Assembly: GCA_029975525.1 (NCBI GenBank)
Contig: JARKOX010000166.1
Location: 1-61,064 of the forward strand
Direction of reading: 5' to 3'
From: Prolixibacteraceae bacterium
GTDB taxonomy: Bacteria; Bacteroidota; Bacteroidia; Bacteroidales; Prolixibacteraceae
DNA: 61,064 bases
Made by a program: the position numbers and the translations under genes. This document shows positions 17,110-25,596 of this stretch, piece after piece; position 1 is the stretch's first letter, and every line of letters begins with the position of its first letter. The notes under the pieces are model-generated. The model did not search any database. It saw only the letters and a list, made by a program, of their open reading frames with translations, and had not been told where the DNA came from.

Positions 17110-18366
17110 CTATTTAAACGTTATTCTGTCATTTGTCCCAAACATTTCGTAACCACTGGTGATCACTTTTTCTCCAGGGCTCAGGCCTTCGAGCACTTCG
17201 TAAAACTGCGGGTTTTGTTTGCCAATGCGGATATTGCGTTTAACAGCCTCGTCTTCATCTTCGTTCATCACATATACCCATTGTCCGCCGGTGCTTTGGA
17301 AATAGCCGCCCCGGGACAGCAGGGTTGTCTTGGCCGATTCTCCCAGTTCAAGTTTGATGTGATAAGTTTGGCCGGTCCGGATGTTGGCCGGAAGATTTTC
17401 GGAAAAAACCATGTCGATTTGAAACTGACCGCTTCGGACTTCGGGATAAACTTTTCGGACGACAAGATTAAAGTTTCTGCCGCTGCGTTCAAAAGAGGCC
17501 GGGAGGTCGCGCCTGACGCGGTCGATGTAATGTTCGTCGATAAGCGCCTTGATTTTGAAGTTGTCCAGTACATTGATTTGTCCGATACGCTGCCCCTCGT
17601 TGATGCGTTGCCCGATTTCGGCATCCAGCATTCCCAGTTGTCCGTCAACCGGCGCTTTAACATTGAGGTTGTCGAGGCGTTCGCGAACCAGTTCGAGCAT
17701 TTTTCGCATTTTGGTCAGGTCGTTTTCAAGGGTTTGCATCGAGGTGACCCGGATGAGGGAGTCGTTTCTGGCCTTCAGCCGGTTGATCTCCAGCAGGTTT
17801 TCTTCGTATTCGAAATTCTCTTTGGCCTGCAGAAACTCTTCTTTCGAAATTAGCCCCTCGCCAAACAAAGTGGTGTATTGTTCGCAGGTTCGCCTTTTCC
17901 GGTTCAGTTGGTAGCGGCTGTCCAGCAGGTTTTTTCGCGATTGGATCAGCTCGGTCTCAAAGTTTATCCGGGTGTTGCGCAGGTAGTTTTCCTTTTCGGC
18001 CAGTGCCGCTTCGCTGTTGAGGATGGTTTGGTACAACTGTCGGTTTTCGAGCCGGAGGATAATGTCTCCTTTTTTTACTATTGAGCCTTCTTCAATAAAC
18101 CGTTCCTCTACCTGGCCGCCTTCGATGGCGTCAAGAAAGATGGTGGTGATCGGTTCAACCTGGCCGACCACGGTAATGTAGTCATTGAATATTCCTTCCT
18201 CAACCGTACTGATGGTCAGCTTGTCTTTTTCGGTCCGGTAGGTCGAAATATTTTGGGTGAAGGTTATTTTGAACAGCAAAAATCCGCCCAACAGGATTCC
18301 GGCCGTCCAAATCAAATGTTTGGGGCGTAACCCTTTTTTCTTTTCAATCACTTTGTCCATTCCCAT
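17110..18366 (-). CDS. HlyD-family periplasmic adaptor subunit
   Basis: Membrane-fusion protein of 418 residues that should bridge the ABC permease and the outer-membrane channel. One N-terminal membrane helix (about 17-36) is followed by a first lipoyl half-motif (GQVEERFIEEGSIVKKGD), a long alpha-hairpin (about 110-225), the second lipoyl half-motif (VKAPVDGQLG), then beta-barrel and membrane-proximal domains with EGLSPGEKVITSG near the end. The order matches MacA-type adaptors. A second ATG two codons in is equally possible as the start. It sits 9 bp after the channel gene, so the two are surely co-transcribed. Confidence 0.9.
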   Translation of the reverse strand: MGMDKVIEKKKGLRPKHLIWTAGILLGGFLLFKITFTQNISTYRTEKDKLTISTVEEGIFNDYITVVGQVEPITTIFLDAIEGGQVEERFIEEGSIVKKGDIILRLENRQLYQTILNSEAALAEKENYLRNTRINFETELIQSRKNLLDSRYQLNRKRRTCEQYTTLFGEGLISKEEFLQAKENFEYEENLLEINRLKARNDSLIRVTSMQTLENDLTKMRKMLELVRERLDNLNVKAPVDGQLGMLDAEIGQRINEGQRIGQINVLDNFKIKALIDEHYIDRVRRDLPASFERSGRNFNLVVRKVYPEVRSGQFQIDMVFSENLPANIRTGQTYHIKLELGESAKTTLLSRGGYFQSTGGQWVYVMNEDEDEAVKRNIRIGKQNPQFYEVLEGLSPGEKVITSGYEMFGTNDRITFK

Positions 18367-18375
18367 GTGAAAATG

Positions 18376-19734
18376 TTATTTCAGGTTTTCGTTTTCGTTG
18401 TTTTCTTCCCAGAACCTCTTCCCGGAATAAAAATCTATCACCCGCTGTTGTATTTCGTACGTCAGTTTTGCCCGCAACAGCTGGCTGGCCGCATTTCCGA
18501 GCCGGTTTTGAACGGTGTAGAGTTCGATCACGCCAATCAGCCCCTGTGTGTATTTTTTCTGAGCAGCTTCAAAGGCGAGCTTGTCGGCTTCAAACTGTTT
18601 TTCGGCCTGGCTGGACTCCTGGATTGCCGCTTCCAGTTTGTTGCAATCTTCCACGATGTTATAAAAAAGGTTTTGCCGGGCCTGTTCAAGTCTGGTTTGG
18701 GCCTCTTCGGAGGCCAGCCGGGACTGGGTTACGCCAATCCGGGCCATCTGTTTCGAAAAGAGCGGGATCGATAAATAGGCCCCTATCGACTGGTTGCGGT
18801 TGTTTCTGATTTGTTCGGCGAACGGGATTACCCGTCGGTTAGCATCTTTGTTGGTTTCGTAAAAGCCGGTGTTGTATGCAGCCTGTAGCCTGATTGAAGG
18901 GAAAAAAGCAGCCTGGCTGATACGAATGCTTTTCAGGCTGGCCTGCCATTCATTTTCACGCTGCCTGATTTGGGGCGACCAAGAGATATGGTGCGCAAAA
19001 AGTCCGGAAGGATCGGGCAGGGCGGGAGTGGCGAGGATGACCGGCTCTTCGGGAGGGAGCAGTTCGAGTGTTTTCCCGGGCCCGGTATTCATCGTTTTTC
19101 GCAGGGAGATCAGCGCCGAAGCCAGGTTGTTGCCGGTCTGGATACAAAACAGCTCTTCTTTTTCAAGATTTGCTTTTACTTCCAGCAGGTCGGCTTGCGA
19201 TTTCAACCCGGCTGCGACCAGCGCTTCTGTTTTTTTTAGGTTCAGCGCCGACAGCTCTTTTTGTTCAGTGGCTATTTTTAGCAGCTCTTCAAAATAGATG
19301 ACATCGAAGAAAGCGTTCATTATTGAAAAAGCCAGATCGTCTACCGCGTTTAACCGGTTGTTCTCGGCCGCTTGTTTCCTGAATTTTTGGTAACTGATCT
19401 GGTTCTGGAGCGAAAAACCACGAAACAGGTCGAAGGAGGTCCCGGCAGTGTAATAATTGTTGAAAAAAGCGGTGTTGATCATATCATTGGTGTTGGGATC
19501 GACCGAACGGCCAAAGTTCATTCCGGCGCCGGCGCCGGCAGACGCTCCCGGTAAAAGATTCCATCTGGACTGCCGTAGCGATTGTTCGGCCATTTTTTCA
19601 GTCAATATGGCCTGGTGCACCTGCAGGTTGTTTTTTATCCCGTACGAGATGCAATCGTTTAAAGTCCATTTCTCCTGCGCTGACAATTGAAAATTCAATA
19701 ACAGGAACAATAGGAAACAGGGCGGCAGCTTCAT
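18376..19734 (-). CDS. TolC-family outer-membrane channel
   Basis: Outer-membrane efflux protein of 452 residues with a signal peptide ending FQLSAQ and two OEP repeats (about 30-215 and 240-440) rich in long amphipathic helices. It should trimerise into a channel crossing the outer membrane and periplasm. It is the first gene of the exporter operon; its start codon lies about 15 bp after the transcription start expected from the sigma-54 promoter. The export substrate cannot be deduced. Confidence 0.92.
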   Translation of the reverse strand: MKLPPCFLLFLLLNFQLSAQEKWTLNDCISYGIKNNLQVHQAILTEKMAEQSLRQSRWNLLPGASAGAGAGMNFGRSVDPNTNDMINTAFFNNYYTAGTSFDLFRGFSLQNQISYQKFRKQAAENNRLNAVDDLAFSIMNAFFDVIYFEELLKIATEQKELSALNLKKTEALVAAGLKSQADLLEVKANLEKEELFCIQTGNNLASALISLRKTMNTGPGKTLELLPPEEPVILATPALPDPSGLFAHHISWSPQIRQRENEWQASLKSIRISQAAFFPSIRLQAAYNTGFYETNKDANRRVIPFAEQIRNNRNQSIGAYLSIPLFSKQMARIGVTQSRLASEEAQTRLEQARQNLFYNIVEDCNKLEAAIQESSQAEKQFEADKLAFEAAQKKYTQGLIGVIELYTVQNRLGNAASQLLRAKLTYEIQQRVIDFYSGKRFWEENNENENLK

Positions 19735-19759
19735 CTTCGATGGTTTTAAAGAAATGTTG

Positions 19760-19775
19760 AGCGATAAAAATGCCA
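19760..19775 (-). promoter_or_regulatory. sigma-54 promoter of the exporter operon
   Basis: Minus strand reads TGGCATTTTTATCGCT: the invariant GG (19774-19773) and GC (19762-19761) are separated by exactly 10 bp, as required for -24/-12 elements, with mismatches to TGGCACG-N4-TTGC at three positions. It lies 26 bp before the tolC-like ATG and faces a gene for a sigma-54 activator, which supports the call. A dyad ACAG-TTTT-CTGT at 19842-19853, about 85 bp upstream, is a candidate activator site. Confidence 0.65.
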
Positions 19776-19915
19776 GATTTAATGGTTGTTGTATATCAGT
19801 GGGTTGTGTTTGGTCTTAATTGGAAGGTGTTTAAACTATTGACAGTTTTCTGTAAAATATGTTTACACAATATAGGTTTTGCCTGTTCGAAAATATACAT
19901 TTGAAAGAAAAAGGT

Positions 19916-21280
19916 ATGGCCCAAGGAAATGTCCTGGTAGTGGATGATAATAAAAGTATCCTGAGCGCCCTTGAGATTTTACTGTCCCCTGAATTTCAGC
20001 TGGTAACCACCCTTTCCGATCCGGGACAAATTCCGGTAGCGTTGCGAAAAAACGAATACAACCTGGTGGTGCTCGATATGAATTTTAATGCCGGCATTAA
20101 TACCGGAAATGAGGGAATTTACTGGCAGGGACGTATCCGGGAGATTAATCCGGCGATTTCGGTGGTTATGATAACGGCATTTGGCGATATTGAGCTGGCC
20201 GTAAAAGCCTTGAAAGCAGGCGCCATTGATTTTGTATTAAAGCCCTGGGATAACCAGAAGTTGCTGGCAACTTTGCTTGCTGCTTTGCAACTCAACCTTT
20301 CCAAAAATGAAGTTTCGCAACTGAAGGAGAAGGAGCAGGAGCTGAAAAGGGAGCTGAACCGCGATCAGAAATTTATCATTGGTTCCTCTCCCCGGTTAAT
20401 GAAGGTGTTAAACCTGGCGCGTAAAGTAGCCAAAACCGATGCCAATGTGCTGATAACCGGGGAGAATGGAACAGGTAAGGAGTTGATTGCCCGCGAAATA
20501 CACCGGTTGTCAACCCGTTCGGGCGAAGTGCTGGTGAGTGTGGATATGGGGGCTGTCAGCGAAACGCTTTTTGAAAGCGAACTGTTTGGGCATGTGAAAG
20601 GGGCTTTTACCGATGCCCGCGAAAACCGTCCGGGGAAATTTGAAACCGCCGACAAAGGAACCCTCTTTCTCGATGAAATCGGAAACCTTTCGTATCATTT
20701 GCAGGCCAAACTGCTGGCCGCCATTCAAAACCGGCAGATCTCACGTATCGGCTCCAATCAAACCATCCCGGTGGATATCCGGCTGATTTGCGCCACCAAC
20801 AAAAACCTTGAAAGTATGGTTCACGACGGATTATTCCGCGAAGACCTGCTCTACCGCATCAATACCATTCAGATAGAGGTGCCGCCCCTGCGCGAGCGGG
20901 AAAATGATATCCTGGTGCTGGCCGATTTTTTTCTGAAAAAATTTATGTCGAAGTACAATAAACCGGGATTGAAAATTAACCAGCAGGCGCAGGAAAAACT
21001 GTTGAAATACCAGTGGCCCGGGAATGTCCGTGAACTGCAGCACACGATTGAAAAAGCAGTGATTCTGAGCGAAAGCGCAGTGCTGAAAGCGGATGATTTT
21101 TTTATGCGCCCGGTGATTGCCCGCGAAAATGGAGATCCGGTGCAGAAGCTTGAAGAGATGGAAAAACGGATGATTTTACGGGCCATCGAAAAAAACAATG
21201 GCAATTTCAGCGTTGCCGCAGAGCAACTGGGAATCACCCGTCAAACATTGTATAACAAAGTAAAGAAATTTGGGATATGA
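19916..21280 (+). CDS. sigma-54-dependent NtrC-type response regulator
   Basis: Transcription activator of 454 residues. The receiver domain (1-125) has D10, D11 and the phosphoacceptor D54 in VVLDMNF; the AAA+ domain (about 150-385) has Walker A GENGTGKE and the sigma-54 contact loop as GAFTDA, a common variant of GAFTGA. A Fis-type helix-turn-helix (GNFSVAAEQLGITRQTLYNKVK) closes the protein. ATG 19916, preceded by AAAGG, gives a normal receiver start; an in-frame ATG at 19859 would add 19 unrelated residues. It is divergent from the exporter operon and overlaps the kinase gene by 4 bp, so its target is probably the sigma-54 promoter at 19760. Confidence 0.93.
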   Translation: MAQGNVLVVDDNKSILSALEILLSPEFQLVTTLSDPGQIPVALRKNEYNLVVLDMNFNAGINTGNEGIYWQGRIREINPAISVVMITAFGDIELAVKALKAGAIDFVLKPWDNQKLLATLLAALQLNLSKNEVSQLKEKEQELKRELNRDQKFIIGSSPRLMKVLNLARKVAKTDANVLITGENGTGKELIAREIHRLSTRSGEVLVSVDMGAVSETLFESELFGHVKGAFTDARENRPGKFETADKGTLFLDEIGNLSYHLQAKLLAAIQNRQISRIGSNQTIPVDIRLICATNKNLESMVHDGLFREDLLYRINTIQIEVPPLRERENDILVLADFFLKKFMSKYNKPGLKINQQAQEKLLKYQWPGNVRELQHTIEKAVILSESAVLKADDFFMRPVIARENGDPVQKLEEMEKRMILRAIEKNNGNFSVAAEQLGITRQTLYNKVKKFGI

Positions 21281-22629
21281 TCAGCCGGAATATTTATGTT
21301 ATCATAGTGTTGAGGGTGCTGGTGATTGTTTTGCTGTCGCTGGCAGCAGGCTGGCTGGCCGGTGTCAAACATCTTTATTTTCCTGCTTTTTTAGTCCTGA
21401 CGGCCATTGTCGGGGTAGCTTTCAGTCTGGTACATCACCTGAACTCGACTAACCGGAAACTTTGCTATTTTTTTGAGTCGGTTCAAAATGAAGACTCCAT
21501 GCTTGGGCTTCGTCTTGAGCCTAAAAATAAAGTGGCCCAGGAGCTGGAGCAGGCTCTGAATAAGATTAACCAGCGGATTCAGCAGCTTAAAATTGAAAGC
21601 CGCCAGCAGGAACAGTATTTTCAAATGTTGCTGGAACACGCTGCTACCGGACTTATCACATTCAACTCCAAAGGATTTATCCTGCATGCCAACTCGGCTG
21701 CCAAAAAAATGGTTGGCGCCGGAATTTTAACCCATATCCGGCAAATTGAAAGGATTAACCAGAAGTTGTATCTGAATATTTTGAACATCAAACCTTTTGA
21801 GCAAAAGCTGGTTTCGCTGCCCACCGAAAAGGGAGCTGTCGACCTTTTGCTGAAAGCGTCATTGTTTAAAATTAAAAATGAAGAGTTGGTGTTGCTGGCC
21901 ATTCAGGATATCAAAAATGAGCTCGACGAAAAAGAGTTGGATTCGTGGTTCCGGCTGATCAGGGTTTTAATGCATGAAATCATGAATTCGATCGCGCCGA
22001 TCACTTCGCTCTCTGAAACTCTCAGCCGCTACTATACGGTTGGCGACCGGGCAGTGTTGCCTGACGAGCTTAGCGGACAGGTTATCCAGTCGACTATCCG
22101 CGGATTAAATGTGATAAAAGAACAGGGTAACAGCTTGATCGCTTTTGTGGAATCGTACCGGAAATTTACTCGCCTGCCCAAACCTGAAAAGAAGCTTTTT
22201 AAAGCTTCTGAGCTGTTAGACCGTGTGAAAATTCTTTACTATTCACTTGAAGATAGCCGCAATGCCGGGTTGAAGGTTACGGTAACGCCACCCGGGCTGG
22301 AAATTTTTGCTGACGAAAGCCAAATATCGCTGGTGCTGATTAATCTGGTGAAAAATGCTTTGCAGGCCAATGAAAAGAATGCTGCCGGAGAAATTGAGGT
22401 GGTTGTCTGTCAGAACACCCATCTCCGGCCCGAAATCCTGGTGAGAGACAATGGACCGGGGATTGCTGCTGAGATGATGGATGAGATTTTTGTCCCTTTT
22501 TTTACGACGCGGGAAAACGGATCCGGAGTCGGCCTCAGCATTTCCAAACAGATCATGCGGCTTCACGGCGGAAATCTTCATGTGCGATCAGTTCCCGGTA
22601 AAGAAACCGTGTTCCGGATGACTTTCTGA
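21277..22629 (+). CDS. membrane sensor histidine kinase
   Basis: Partner kinase of the upstream regulator (ATGA overlap). The 450 residues comprise two N-terminal membrane helices (about 6-30 and 34-54) with almost no periplasmic loop, a linker coiled coil, a PAS-like domain (about 112-215), an H-box LMHEIMNSIAPITSLSE with H233, and an ATPase domain with N-box NLVKNALQAN, DNGPGI and GSGVGLSISKQ. The tiny loop suggests sensing within the membrane or cytoplasm rather than by an external domain. NtrB-like architecture fits control of a sigma-54 activator. The signal is unknown. Confidence 0.9.
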   Translation: MISRNIYVIIVLRVLVIVLLSLAAGWLAGVKHLYFPAFLVLTAIVGVAFSLVHHLNSTNRKLCYFFESVQNEDSMLGLRLEPKNKVAQELEQALNKINQRIQQLKIESRQQEQYFQMLLEHAATGLITFNSKGFILHANSAAKKMVGAGILTHIRQIERINQKLYLNILNIKPFEQKLVSLPTEKGAVDLLLKASLFKIKNEELVLLAIQDIKNELDEKELDSWFRLIRVLMHEIMNSIAPITSLSETLSRYYTVGDRAVLPDELSGQVIQSTIRGLNVIKEQGNSLIAFVESYRKFTRLPKPEKKLFKASELLDRVKILYYSLEDSRNAGLKVTVTPPGLEIFADESQISLVLINLVKNALQANEKNAAGEIEVVVCQNTHLRPEILVRDNGPGIAAEMMDEIFVPFFTTRENGSGVGLSISKQIMRLHGGNLHVRSVPGKETVFRMTF

Positions 22630-22684
22630 TGAGCGGCAGGGAACATTTTTTCACCTCAGGGTAAACAACTCTGGCGGGAACCCC

Positions 22685-22692
22685 TATTTTTG
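22685..22692 (+). promoter_or_regulatory. TAnnTTTG box directly before yqaA-like start
   Basis: TATTTTTG ends 5 bp before ATG 22698. No TTTG is found at the usual -33 distance. If used, the mRNA would be leaderless or nearly so. Confidence 0.4.
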
Positions 22693-22697
22693 CCCGC

Positions 22698-23138
22698 ATG
22701 GAATTTCTCAGCGATTATGGGTTGATCGGATTGTTTCTGGCCAGTTTCCTGGCGGCGACGGTTTTGCCGTTTAGTTCGGAAGCGTTGCTGACGGTGCTGC
22801 TGGCCGGCGGCTCCGATCCGTTGTGGTGTGTGGCTGTTGCCAGCGCCGGCAACTGGCTGGGCGGCATGAGCAGCTACGGCCTCGGCTGGCTGGGGCGTTG
22901 GGACTGGCTCGAAAAATACTGGCGCATCAAGCGACAGGCCGTCGAAAAATGGCACGACCGGCTTTACCGGCGCGGGGCCATCTTCGCTTTTTTTTGCTGG
23001 CTACCCGTGGTCGGCGATCTTTTTGCCGTTGGATTGGGGTTTTTGCGTCTCGATGTCCGGCTGGTGGCCCTCTTTATGCTGCTCGGAAAAACGGCCCGCT
23101 ACGTGGTGTGGGCCTGGCTCAGCGGACTGGTGGTGTGA
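22698..23138 (+). CDS. YqaA/DedA-family membrane protein
   Basis: Small inner-membrane protein of 146 residues of the VTT (SNARE-associated/DedA) group, like E. coli YqaA. Hydrophobic segments lie at about 8-35, 40-62, 95-115 and 120-142. The family mark is GNWLGGMSSYGLGWLG near residues 52-67, followed by a charged segment and FFCWLPVVGDLFAVGLG. VTT proteins are tied to lipid scrambling and membrane homeostasis; the role of YqaA itself is not settled. It lies 68 bp after the kinase gene and has its own -7 box, so it is probably separate from the two-component operon. Confidence 0.85.
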   Translation: MEFLSDYGLIGLFLASFLAATVLPFSSEALLTVLLAGGSDPLWCVAVASAGNWLGGMSSYGLGWLGRWDWLEKYWRIKRQAVEKWHDRLYRRGAIFAFFCWLPVVGDLFAVGLGFLRLDVRLVALFMLLGKTARYVVWAWLSGLVV

Positions 23139-23231
23139 CGGCCGGACAGGGTGGTGTCCGCTCCTTTTTACCGTAATTCCCGGGTAACAGCTTTCCGCTT
23201 CTTTCTGATCTTTTCCTGAAATTTTAATTCA

Positions 23232-23322
23232 TTTGACTGATAACGGCTCTTTTTAAAAGAAATTTGCCGGTTAGTAGCCGGCTTTTTATACTTTTAGCCG
23301 TTCTTGAGTGGTATCAGTCAAA
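23232..23322. promoter_or_regulatory. paired inverted sites flanking the XRE-cupin promoter
   Basis: TTTGACTGATA (23232-23242) and its exact complement TATCAGTCAAA (23312-23322) are 80 bp apart centre to centre. Between them lies a hairpin GCCGG-TTAGTAG-CCGGC (23266-23282) followed by five T, and a TACTTTTA box at 23289-23296. The arrangement suggests operator copies around the regulator's promoter. The hairpin with T-run could also be a late terminator for the yqaA-like gene. Confidence 0.5.
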
Positions 23323-23336
23323 ATAAAATTTCACGG

Positions 23337-23891
23337 ATGGAAGATCAAATCAGGCAAATTGGCGATCGAATTAAAGGGTTGCGCGAAGACCTGGAGGTTA
23401 CGGTCGAACAGGCAGCCGCAATTTGCGGGGTAGGAGTGGAAAAGTACCTCGAATACGAGCAGGGAACCGTGGATATCCCGGTGGGCGTGTTGCACAACCT
23501 GGCCCGCCGCTACGGCGTGGAACTCACCACCCTGCTTACCGGCGAAGATCCCCACATGCGCGACTATTCGTTAACCCGGAAAGGAAAAGGGATCTCGGTG
23601 GAGCGGGTCAAAGCTTACACCTACCAGGCGCTGGCATTCAGCTTTATCAATCGGAAAGCCGATCCTTTCCTGGTAACTGTCGAACCCAAACCGGAGGAGC
23701 TTCCGGTGTCGTTCAATTCGCATCCCGGGCAGGAATTTAATTTTATGCTGGAAGGCCGGATGAAATTTTTCCTGAATGACAAGGAGATGATCCTGGAAGA
23801 GGGGGATTCCATCTATTTTAACTGCGCACTCCCGCACGGCATGAAAGCCCTCGACGGAAGAACGTGTAAATTTTTGGCATTTATTTTTTAG
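23337..23891 (+). CDS. XRE-family regulator with C-terminal cupin domain
   Basis: DNA-binding regulator of 184 residues. The N-terminal HTH_XRE domain (about 5-62) has the typical [19 protein letters not shown] helices; the cupin_2 domain (about 105-184) has [17 protein letters not shown] and [16 protein letters not shown], which would bind a small ligand. ATG 23337 is preferred; a TTG at 23304 would add 11 residues lying over the inverted site. The next gene, an acyl-CoA synthetase, begins 13 bp later, so the regulator probably controls that operon in response to a substrate or product. This pairing is known in Bacteroidota and other anaerobes. Confidence 0.88.
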   Translation: MEDQIRQIGDRIKGLREDLEVTVEQAAAICGVGVEKYLEYEQGTVDIPVGVLHNLARRYGVELTTLLTGEDPHMRDYSLTRKGKGISVERVKAYTYQALAFSFINRKADPFLVTVEPKPEELPVSFNSHPGQEFNFMLEGRMKFFLNDKEMILEEGDSIYFNCALPHGMKALDGRTCKFLAFIF

Positions 23892-23904
23892 TAGAGAGGC
23901 AGTT

Positions 23905-25560
23905 ATGCAATTGTACAAAAGGTATCTGGAGCAGCCCGCGTTTAGCTCGCTGGAGGATTTTCTCCAAAATTTCAAAATAAAAGTTCCCGCCAATTTTAAC
24001 TTCGCTTATGATATTGTGGATGAATATGCCCGCCTCGAACCCGGGAAAATTGCATTGGTTTGGACCAATGACCAGGGCGTGCATGTCGATTTCACCTATG
24101 CCGAGCTGAAAGAGAAAACCGACCAGGCGGCCTCCTATTTCCAGTCGGCCGGAATCGGGCGGGGCGACAAGGTGATGCTCATCCTGAAACGGCGCTACGA
24201 GTTTTGGTTTGCCTGCCTTGCCCTCCACAAGATCGGGGCAGTGGCTATTCCGGCAACGCATTTGTTAACCGAAAAGGATATTGTTTACCGCTGTAATGCC
24301 GCCGGTGTGAAAGCGGTGGTGTGCGTGGGCGAGCCGGCCGTGTCCGAACAGGTTGATCTGGCCAAACCTCACTGTCCGACGCTCGAAACGTTAATTTCCG
24401 TCGGGCCCGAAGTGCCGGCCGGATGGAGTGATTTTACCCGGGGAACCGAAACTGCCCCTCCTTTTGTGAAGCCGACGCTCCCTTCGGAAAATGATGATAT
24501 CCTGTTTCTTTACTTTACATCGGGGACAACCGGAAATCCCAAGATGGTAACCCACGACTACACCTATCCGCTCGGGCATATTGTTACGGCCGTTTTTTGG
24601 CACAATGTGGAAGAAGACGGGCGGCACCTCACGGTGGCCGATACCGGCTGGGCCAAGGCGGTGTGGGGGAAAATGTACGGACAGATGATGGCCGGCTGCA
24701 GCGTGTTTGTTTACGACCACCAGAAGTTCGATCCGTGCGAAATGCTCGGGGCGATTGCCCGCTACCGGGTCACTTCTTTTTGCGCCCCGCCGACTATTTT
24801 CAGGTTTATGATTCGCGAAGATTTTTCGAAATACGACCTGTCGGCGCTCAAATATTGCACAACGGCGGGCGAAGCGCTGAACCCCAAAGTGTATGAGACT
24901 TTTTATGAAAAGACCGGCATCAAGCTGATGGAAGCTTTCGGACAGACCGAAACGACGGTGCAGCTGGCCACTTTCCCCTGGATGGAGCCCAAACCCGGAT
25001 CGATGGGTATTCCGTCGCCGGCTTACGCTGTTGAACTGCACAAACCCGACGGCTCGCTCTGCGAAGATGGCGAACAGGGACAACTGGTCATCCGGATCGG
25101 CGACCAGCCGCCGGTTGGCCTTTTCAGGGGATATTACCGCGATGAGGCCAAAACCGCCGAAGTCTGGCGCGACGGCATCTATTATACCGGCGATATTGCC
25201 TGGCGCGACGAAGATGGCTACTACTGGTTTGTCGGTCGTGCCGACGATGTGATTAAAAGTTCGGGCTACCGGATTGGCCCTTTTGAGGTGGAGAGCGCCC
25301 TGATGACCCATCCGGCGGTGGTAGAGTGCGCCATTACCGGCGTCCCCGATGAAATTCGCGGGCAGGTGGTTAAAGCCACTATTGTGCTTGCGCCCGATTA
25401 CCAGCCCGGCAGTGACCAGCTGGTAAAGGAGATTCAGGAGCATGTAAAAAAGACCACCGCTCCTTACAAATATCCGCGGATTGTGGAATTTGTCGAAGCG
25501 CTGCCCAAGACCATCAGCGGGAAAATCCGCCGGGTGGAGATCCGCGGAGAGGAAAAATAG
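23905..25560 (+). CDS. AMP-forming acyl-CoA synthetase
   Basis: Cytoplasmic acyl-adenylate/thioester-forming enzyme of 551 residues that activates a carboxylic acid with ATP and CoA. The phosphate-binding loop [11 protein letters not shown] (near 195), EAFGQTETT (near 345), [20 protein letters not shown] (near 430) and the C-terminal catalytic lysine in KTISGKIRR (near 540) are all intact. Length and the [14 protein letters not shown] segment place it with acetyl- to medium-chain acyl-CoA ligases; the acid used is not resolvable. It is co-transcribed with the XRE-cupin regulator upstream. Confidence 0.9.
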   Translation: MQLYKRYLEQPAFSSLEDFLQNFKIKVPANFNFAYDIVDEYARLEPGKIALVWTNDQGVHVDFTYAELKEKTDQAASYFQSAGIGRGDKVMLILKRRYEFWFACLALHKIGAVAIPATHLLTEKDIVYRCNAAGVKAVVCVGEPAVSEQVDLAKPHCPTLETLISVGPEVPAGWSDFTRGTETAPPFVKPTLPSENDDILFLYFTSGTTGNPKMVTHDYTYPLGHIVTAVFWHNVEEDGRHLTVADTGWAKAVWGKMYGQMMAGCSVFVYDHQKFDPCEMLGAIARYRVTSFCAPPTIFRFMIREDFSKYDLSALKYCTTAGEALNPKVYETFYEKTGIKLMEAFGQTETTVQLATFPWMEPKPGSMGIPSPAYAVELHKPDGSLCEDGEQGQLVIRIGDQPPVGLFRGYYRDEAKTAEVWRDGIYYTGDIAWRDEDGYYWFVGRADDVIKSSGYRIGPFEVESALMTHPAVVECAITGVPDEIRGQVVKATIVLAPDYQPGSDQLVKEIQEHVKKTTAPYKYPRIVEFVEALPKTISGKIRRVEIRGEEK

Positions 25561-25596
25561 TGCGGAGCGGAGCGGAAACTGTCCCGGCTCCGGAGA

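Noticed and set aside
23266-23287. Hairpin with T-run read as a simple yqaA terminator
   Set aside because: It is about 130 bp past the stop and lies between paired inverted sites and a promoter box, so an operator role is at least as likely; not called as a terminator.
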